From assembly GCF_014851865.1 (NCBI RefSeq), contig NZ_JACVAM010000001.1, positions 558,001-622,000 on the forward strand: a DNA stretch of 64,000 nucleotides, given 5' to 3'. How positions within the stretch are numbered: the first letter of the stretch is position 1; each line of letters starts with the position of its first letter. The notes under the pieces are model-generated. The model was given only the letters and a program-made list of their open reading frames with translations. It was not told where the DNA came from and did no database searches. The DNA comes from Pseudomonas sp. PDM16. GTDB taxonomy: Bacteria > Pseudomonadota > Gammaproteobacteria > Pseudomonadales > Pseudomonadaceae. This document shows, in pieces, positions 59,556 through 64,000 of this stretch. Position numbers and translations under genes: made by a program.

Positions 59556-62500
59556 ACATCCTGCTGATCGCCCAGTGCGATAAACGCGCGCTGGTGGAAA
59601 GCCGCCGCATCCTGGACCAGTACGCCGAACGCCGTGGCGAACGCACCTGGCAAACGCCCATCACCCAGGCCGGGCTCGACACGCTGCGCAAGCTGCTGAA
59701 GAAGACCGCCCGACGTAATACGGCGGTGGCCTGCCATTGGATACGCGGCAAGGATCACAGCGAGCTGCTGTGGATCGTCGGCGATGCCAGCCGCTTCAAC
59801 GAGCAAGGCGCGGTACCCACCAATACCACCCGGCGCGATGTGTTGCGCAAGGGCGACGAAAACGACTGGCACAGCGCCGAGGACATCAAGCTGCTGGCGC
59901 AAATGGCCGCGCTGTTCCATGACATCGGCAAGGCCAATGTGGCGTTCCAGGCCAAGCTGCGTGGCAAGGGGCCGCTGGCCGATGCCTATCGGCACGAATG
60001 GGTGTCACTGCGCCTGTTCGAAGCCTTCGTCGGCAGCGGCAACAGCGATGCCGACTGGCTGCAACGCCTGATCAGCGATGACGATGACAGCTGGTTCGCA
60101 CGATTGCGTGCAGACCATCCGCAGGCGCAACCCGGCCCGTTCACCAGGAATCATCTGCCGCCACTGGCCCAGGCCATCGGCTGGCTGATCGTCAGCCATC
60201 ATCGCCTTCCGACCGGCGACCTGGCAGCGCCGGGATTGAAGCTGCTGCCCTTATCCATCCGGGCCGACTGGTGCGGCGCCCGCAACGAGGCGACCGCGGC
60301 AGAGAAAGCTGCCTGCTGGCAGTTTCCTGCCGGGCATCTGCCGTTCTCCAGCAAGGCCTGGACAAGCCGCACCGCCGCTTGCGCGCAGGCCCTGCTCGAC
60401 CGACCGGGGCTACTGCAACGCGCCAGCGAGCTGCTTACAGATCCCTACCTCATGCACCTGTCGCGCCTGGTGCTGATGCTCGCCGACCATCACTATTCGA
60501 GTCAGCCAGCCAATCCACGCTTGGGCGATCAGGGCTTCCCCGCCCACGCCAACACCGAAAAGGGTGGTGCACTGAAGCAACGTCTCGACGAGAATTTGCT
60601 CGGTGTTGCACTGGGCGCGCGACGCATTACCGGCATGCTGCCGCGTCTGGAACGCAGCCTGCCACGTATCGCCCGGCACAAAGGCTTCAAGCGTCGTGCC
60701 GCGGATGAGCACTTTCGCTGGCAAGACAAGGCCTTCGATCTCGCCTGCGGGCTGCGCGAGGCATCTGCCCGCCACGGCTTTTTCGGCGTCAATCTGGCCT
60801 CCACCGGTTGCGGCAAGACCCTGGCCAACGGCCGTATCCTCTACGCCCTGGCCGACCCGCAGCGCGGCGCGCGCTTTAGCATTGCTCTCGGCTTGCGTAC
60901 GCTCACCCTGCAGACCGGCGAGGCTTATCGGGAAAAACTCGGCCTCGGCGAAGACGACCTCGCCGTGCAGGTTGGCGGCCTGGCCGTGCGCGAGCTGTTC
61001 GAACTCGGCGCCCGCCAGCGCCAGGCCGAAGCGCGGGGCAGCGAGTCCATCGAAGCGCTGGTCGATAATGGCCACGTACATTACGAAGCCAACCTCGAAG
61101 ATGACCCGCTAAAGGACTGGCTGCAGCACGATCCGTTGGCGCACAAGCTGGTCAGCGCTCCCGTTCTGGCCTGCACCGTCGACCATTTGATCCCGGCCTG
61201 CGAGAGCACGCGTGGCGGTCGGCAGATCGCACCGATGCTACGCCTGCTCACCTCTGATCTGGTACTTGATGAGCCGGATGATTTCGACCTTGCCGACCTG
61301 CCCGCGCTGACCCGCCTGGTGCACTGGGCCGGTCTGCTTGGCAGCCGTGTGCTGCTGTCTTCCGCCACCCTGCCACCGGCGCTGGTGCGCGGATTGTTCG
61401 AGGCCTACAGCGCTGGCCGCGCCGCCTATCGCAAGCACCGCGGTGAACCGGGTACGACTGCGGATATCTGTTGCGCCTGGTTCGACGAGTTTGGCTGCCG
61501 AACATCGAATCACATGGATGGCAACGCCTTCGTGGAGCAACACAACGCCTTTATCCACACGCGTCTGGCTGCGCTGAGCAAACAGCCGGTGCGCCGTCGT
61601 GCACGCATCGTGCCCATCACCAGCAGTAGCCGGGAGCGCAGCGTCATCTGCAGTGAACTGGCCAGGCAACTTCCAGCCTGGATGAACGAGCTGCACCAGC
61701 AGCATCACAGCACCGCAGCCGACGGCCAGCGCGTCAGCTTCGGTTTGGTGCGCCTGGCCAATATCGACCCGCTGATCGAACTGGCCCAGGCGCTCTATGC
61801 CCAGGGCGCTGCCGAAGGCATGCGTGTACACCTGTGTGTCTATCATTCGCGCTTTCCGCTGCTGCTGCGCTCGGCCATCGAACGGCAACTGGACGGTTTG
61901 CTGCGCCGTCATGAGCCGCAGGCAATCTTCAGCCAGCCAAGCATGCGTGATGCCCTGGAGCGCTATCCCGAGCGCGATCACTTGTTTGTCGTGCTCGCCT
62001 CACCCGTTGCCGAGGTAGGCCGCGACCATGACTACGACTGGGCCATCGTCGAGCCGTCCTCGATGCGTTCGATCATCCAGTTGGCCGGGCGCATTCGCCG
62101 CCATCGCCCCGGCGCTTGTGAGCAGGAAAACATCTACCTGCTGTCTCACAATCTCCAGGCCTTGCAGGGCGCTCCGGTCGTCTTCACTCGACCAGGATTC
62201 GAGAGCGAGCGATTCCGCTTGGGCAGCCATGATCTGCACGAACTGCTACCTGACGGCACGCTTGCCATCGACGCCGCACCGCGAATTGTTGAACCGGTAA
62301 CGCTGCAGCCGAAAACCCGCCTGGTGGATCTGGAGCACGCACGCCTGCGCGCCGAGCTGCTTGCCGAAGGTGCCAGCAACACGGCCTTCACCGCGCCACT
62401 CTGGTGGCAGAGCCCTGCCGCACTCAGCGGCGTGTTGCAGCTAGCGAAACCTTTCAGACGCAGCCAACCGCGACTCGACTACGCCCTGCTGCCAGATGAC

Positions 62501-62794
62501 GATGATCAGCTGCCGTTCATCTTTCACCGCGCTGAAAACGACGGCTGTTGGCGAACACTGGGCAACCTGCTCGACGATTTGCCACTGGAACATGGCCCCC
62601 GTGTTCACAGTTGGGGGCATGCCGGCTATGAGGAAGAACTGATTTCACTGGCCGACCAGAAAGGCCTGACGTTGAGCGCCTGCGCCATGCGCTACGGGCG
62701 CGTAAGCCTCTCCTGTGACCGCAATGACAGCGGTACGCTGACGGATCGCGCCTGGCGCTGGCATCCTCGCCTCGGTTTCGTCAGCAAAAAATAA
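59552..62794 (+). CDS. cas3: Type I-F Cas2-Cas3 fusion nuclease-helicase
   Basis: A 1080-residue fusion. Residues 1-95 are the Cas2-like domain (MNILLIAQCDKRALVESRRI). The HD nuclease follows with FHDIGKA (His123-Asp124) and later histidines (His148, SHHR about 215-218, ADHHY about 311-315). The SF2 helicase has Walker A ASTGCGKT (about 416-423), DEPD (573-576) and SSATLPP. It nicks and degrades target DNA recruited by the Csy complex and also joins Cas1 in adaptation. Length and motifs are complete. Its TAA is immediately joined to the first hip palindrome. Confidence 0.95.
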   Translation: MNILLIAQCDKRALVESRRILDQYAERRGERTWQTPITQAGLDTLRKLLKKTARRNTAVACHWIRGKDHSELLWIVGDASRFNEQGAVPTNTTRRDVLRKGDENDWHSAEDIKLLAQMAALFHDIGKANVAFQAKLRGKGPLADAYRHEWVSLRLFEAFVGSGNSDADWLQRLISDDDDSWFARLRADHPQAQPGPFTRNHLPPLAQAIGWLIVSHHRLPTGDLAAPGLKLLPLSIRADWCGARNEATAAEKAACWQFPAGHLPFSSKAWTSRTAACAQALLDRPGLLQRASELLTDPYLMHLSRLVLMLADHHYSSQPANPRLGDQGFPAHANTEKGGALKQRLDENLLGVALGARRITGMLPRLERSLPRIARHKGFKRRAADEHFRWQDKAFDLACGLREASARHGFFGVNLASTGCGKTLANGRILYALADPQRGARFSIALGLRTLTLQTGEAYREKLGLGEDDLAVQVGGLAVRELFELGARQRQAEARGSESIEALVDNGHVHYEANLEDDPLKDWLQHDPLAHKLVSAPVLACTVDHLIPACESTRGGRQIAPMLRLLTSDLVLDEPDDFDLADLPALTRLVHWAGLLGSRVLLSSATLPPALVRGLFEAYSAGRAAYRKHRGEPGTTADICCAWFDEFGCRTSNHMDGNAFVEQHNAFIHTRLAALSKQPVRRRARIVPITSSSRERSVICSELARQLPAWMNELHQQHHSTAADGQRVSFGLVRLANIDPLIELAQALYAQGAAEGMRVHLCVYHSRFPLLLRSAIERQLDGLLRRHEPQAIFSQPSMRDALERYPERDHLFVVLASPVAEVGRDHDYDWAIVEPSSMRSIIQLAGRIRRHRPGACEQENIYLLSHNLQALQGAPVVFTRPGFESERFRLGSHDLHELLPDGTLAIDAAPRIVEPVTLQPKTRLVDLEHARLRAELLAEGASNTAFTAPLWWQSPAALSGVLQLAKPFRRSQPRLDYALLPDDDDQLPFIFHRAENDGCWRTLGNLLDDLPLEHGPRVHSWGHAGYEEELISLADQKGLTLSACAMRYGRVSLSCDRNDSGTLTDRAWRWHPRLGFVSKK

Positions 62795-62814
62795 TCCTCA
62801 TGATCGTGAGGATT
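62793..62814. promoter_or_regulatory. Palindromic operator 1 of the hipBA module
   Basis: A near-perfect 22-bp palindrome whose core is ATCCTCATGATCGTGAGGAT. It overlaps the last two bases of the cas3 stop codon. It is the exact reverse complement of operator 2 over all 22 bp. HipB proteins of E. coli bind TATCC-N8-GGATA sites; the ATCC...GGAT ends here fit that style with a longer spacer. Confidence 0.8.
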
Positions 62815-62842
62815 TTAATTCGATACACCATGGAATTCCTTC

Positions 62843-62864
62843 AATCCTCACGATCATGAGGATT
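62843..62864. promoter_or_regulatory. Palindromic operator 2 of the hipBA module
   Basis: Core ATCCTCACGATCATGAGGAT, 22/22 identical to operator 1 when read on the other strand. Centre-to-centre distance to operator 1 is 50 bp, about five helical turns. Confidence 0.8.
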
Positions 62865-62893
62865 GGCTTGCCTAAAGACCCTTTGCATGCCAA

Positions 62894-62915
62894 ATTCCTC
62901 ACGACCATGAGGATT
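62894..62915. promoter_or_regulatory. Palindromic operator 3 of the hipBA module
   Basis: TTCCTCACGACCATGAGGAT plus flanks, 20/22 matches to operator 2 and 51 bp from it. It ends four bases before the hipB ATG and contains the GAGG ribosome binding site, so bound repressor would block both transcription and early elongation. Confidence 0.78.
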
Positions 62916-62919
62916 AGCC

Positions 62920-63171
62920 ATGCAGACCACGCTCAAGAACGCTACTGAACTCGGCAGCCTGATCCGCCTTGCGCGCAAGGCGCAGAACATCCGCCAAGAC
63001 GATGCTGCCGGCAGCATCGGTGTCAGTGAGAATTTCCTCGGCAAGGTCGAGCGCGGCAGCGAGAACGTGCAGTGGGGCAAGCTGTTCCAGGTAATGGATG
63101 GTCTGGGCATTCGATTGATCGTCGATCTGCCGGATGAAGTCACGGCACTCCCCTCCGAGCCCGATGCATGA
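62920..63171 (+). CDS. hipB: HipB-like antitoxin (XRE-family repressor)
   Basis: An 83-residue DNA-binding protein with an XRE helix-turn-helix at about 11-66 (LIRLARKAQNIRQDDAAGSIGVSENFLGKVERG). HipB proteins dimerise, bind palindromes upstream of their own gene and neutralise HipA. The assignment rests on the HTH, the immediate HipA partner and the upstream palindromes. Its stop overlaps the hipA start by 3 bp (ATGA), giving coupled translation. The C-terminal tail is short and acidic. Confidence 0.88.
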   Translation: MQTTLKNATELGSLIRLARKAQNIRQDDAAGSIGVSENFLGKVERGSENVQWGKLFQVMDGLGIRLIVDLPDEVTALPSEPDA

Positions 63172-64000
63172 AGCGAGAACTGCTGGCCTGGATCGGCAAC
63201 CGTCTGGTCGGGCATCTGCGCGACGACAACGGCATCTGGAGCTTCAGCTATGCAGATGGCTGGGCCGATTTCGATCTTTGCCCGAATCTGCCAGCGAAAA
63301 ACCGAACCATCGTCGATGGCAGCAGCCATCGTCCGGTGCAGTGGTACTTCGACAACCTGCTTCCCGAGGAAGGCCAGCGTCAGCTGCTGGCCGGCGATGC
63401 CCGTCTGGACGCCAGCGATGCCTTTGCCCTGTTGACGCATTACGGTGCGGAGTCGGCCGGCTCGCTGACCCTGCTTCCGCCGGGGCAAGAGTTGCCGGAG
63501 GGTGCATTGCGCCCCCTCCCCGACGCCGATCTGTCGCGCCGTATTGAAGCCATGCCACGCCTGCCGCTGACCCATGAGGCGAACAAACGCATGTCACTGG
63601 CCGGCGCCCAGCACAAGCTGGCCGTGGTCTTCGATCAGGCCGAGCTGTACGAGCCGGTTGGTGCCTTGCCCTCCACCCACATCCTCAAACCCGATCACCC
63701 CGAGCAGGCCTTCGCCCATTCGGTGATCAACGAATGGTTCAGCATGCGCCTGGCCGCTTGCGTCGGCCTTTCGGTGCCACAGGCCAGCCGTCTGTATGTG
63801 CCGCAGCCGGTTTACCTGATCAAGCGTTTCGACCGCGAGCAACGTGGAGGAAACTGGCAGCGCCTGCACAGCATCGATGCCTGCCAGATGCTCGGACTGG
63901 ATCGTCACTTCAAGTACCAGGCTGGAAGCATCGAGCGTTTGGCAGAGCTGTCGAGCCTGACTACGGCGCCAGCCATCGCTCGCACACGGCTGTTCGGCTG
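63168..64000 (+). CDS. hipA: HipA-like serine/threonine kinase toxin, N-terminal part (runs off window)
   Basis: 277 codons from the ATG at 63168 remain open to the window edge. Family marks are the N-terminal HipA_N-like domain (MKRELLAWIGNRLVGHL, FDNLLPEEGQRQ), the loop RMSLAGAQHKLAV with Ser143 (equivalent to the autophosphorylated serine of E. coli HipA) and the ATP-binding lysine in HILKPD (Lys174). HipA kinases of E. coli phosphorylate glutamyl-tRNA synthetase and cause growth arrest; targets differ in other HipA clades. The catalytic Asp loop lies beyond the window. Confidence 0.9.
   Translation, partial: MKRELLAWIGNRLVGHLRDDNGIWSFSYADGWADFDLCPNLPAKNRTIVDGSSHRPVQWYFDNLLPEEGQRQLLAGDARLDASDAFALLTHYGAESAGSLTLLPPGQELPEGALRPLPDADLSRRIEAMPRLPLTHEANKRMSLAGAQHKLAVVFDQAELYEPVGALPSTHILKPDHPEQAFAHSVINEWFSMRLAACVGLSVPQASRLYVPQPVYLIKRFDREQRGGNWQRLHSIDACQMLGLDRHFKYQAGSIERLAELSSLTTAPAIARTRLFG

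Noticed and set aside
61551..61559. A DnaA box in cas3 as a regulatory site of the CRISPR locus
   Set aside because: One isolated 9-mer within coding sequence, with no promoter nearby; likely chance.
62793..62915. A short CRISPR-like array: 22-bp repeats with 28-29 bp gaps
   Set aside because: The units are palindromes and the first is in reverse orientation to the others. Type I-F repeats are 28 bp with 32-bp spacers and another sequence. The units lie at a HipB gene, where operators are expected.
62841..63575. A 244-codon minus-strand frame over the hip promoter, hipB and hipA
   Set aside because: It covers palindromes and two coding regions on the other strand and has no homology that I recognise.

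Overview
The window is a Pseudomonas chromosome segment, GC-rich with short intergenic gaps, centred on the replication origin. The evidence is the classic Pseudomonas order rpmH-oriC-dnaA-dnaN-recF-gyrB, with rnpA-yidD-yidC-mnmE-mnmG-rsmG-parA-parB-atpIBEFHAGDC-glmU-glmR-glmS on one side and glyQS-tag-trkA-rsmB-fmt-def-tsaP-dprA-tsaC on the other. The species cannot be fixed from the sequence alone. Gene content, with a ynb-like lipid cluster and a GGDEF gene behind gyrB, suggests a lineage other than P. aeruginosa PAO1, perhaps the mendocina/oleovorans/alcaligenes side of the genus.

Layout. 1-9149: end of thrB, a DUF2782 gene, polA, an ErsA/Spot42-type small RNA with an AlgU-like promoter, engB, two periplasmic c-type cytochromes, dsbA, an endonuclease/exonuclease/phosphatase-family gene and the diguanylate cyclase dgcH. 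9313-13417: amino-sugar precursor supply (glmS, glmR, glmU). 13535-20592: the complete F1Fo ATP synthase operon with a clear sigma70 promoter. 20748-24968: chromosome partition (parAB) behind rsmG and mnmG. 24969-29776: mnmE, yidC, yidD, rnpA, rpmH, a DnaA-box cluster between mnmG and mnmE, and oriC upstream of dnaA. 29777-35899: dnaA-dnaN-recF-gyrB, with two perfect 16-bp parS sites inside recF. 36079-43026: a membrane diguanylate cyclase, then a six-gene membrane-lipid operon resembling E. coli ynbABCD plus an extra acyltransferase and a small membrane protein. 43236-58515: plsC-type acyltransferase, gmhB, glyS, glyQ, a methyltransferase, tag, an LpxL-family acyltransferase, a PilZ protein, a TPR protein, trkA, rsmB, fmt, def, tsaP, dprA and tsaC. 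A MITE-like 144-bp element lies between trkA and rsmB.

58602-64000 is accessory DNA: a type I-F CRISPR-Cas adaptation/interference pair (cas1 and the cas2-cas3 fusion) followed directly by a hipBA toxin-antitoxin module. hipA runs off the window. The cas3 stop codon lies at the edge of the first of three near-identical 22-bp palindromes spaced 50-51 bp apart; the third covers the ribosome binding site of hipB. No csy (cas8f/5f/7f/6f) gene and no CRISPR array is seen here, so the rest of the system is either beyond hipA or missing. The cas-hip junction is the most unusual part of the window.

No tRNA, rRNA, complete insertion sequence or prophage gene was recognised.
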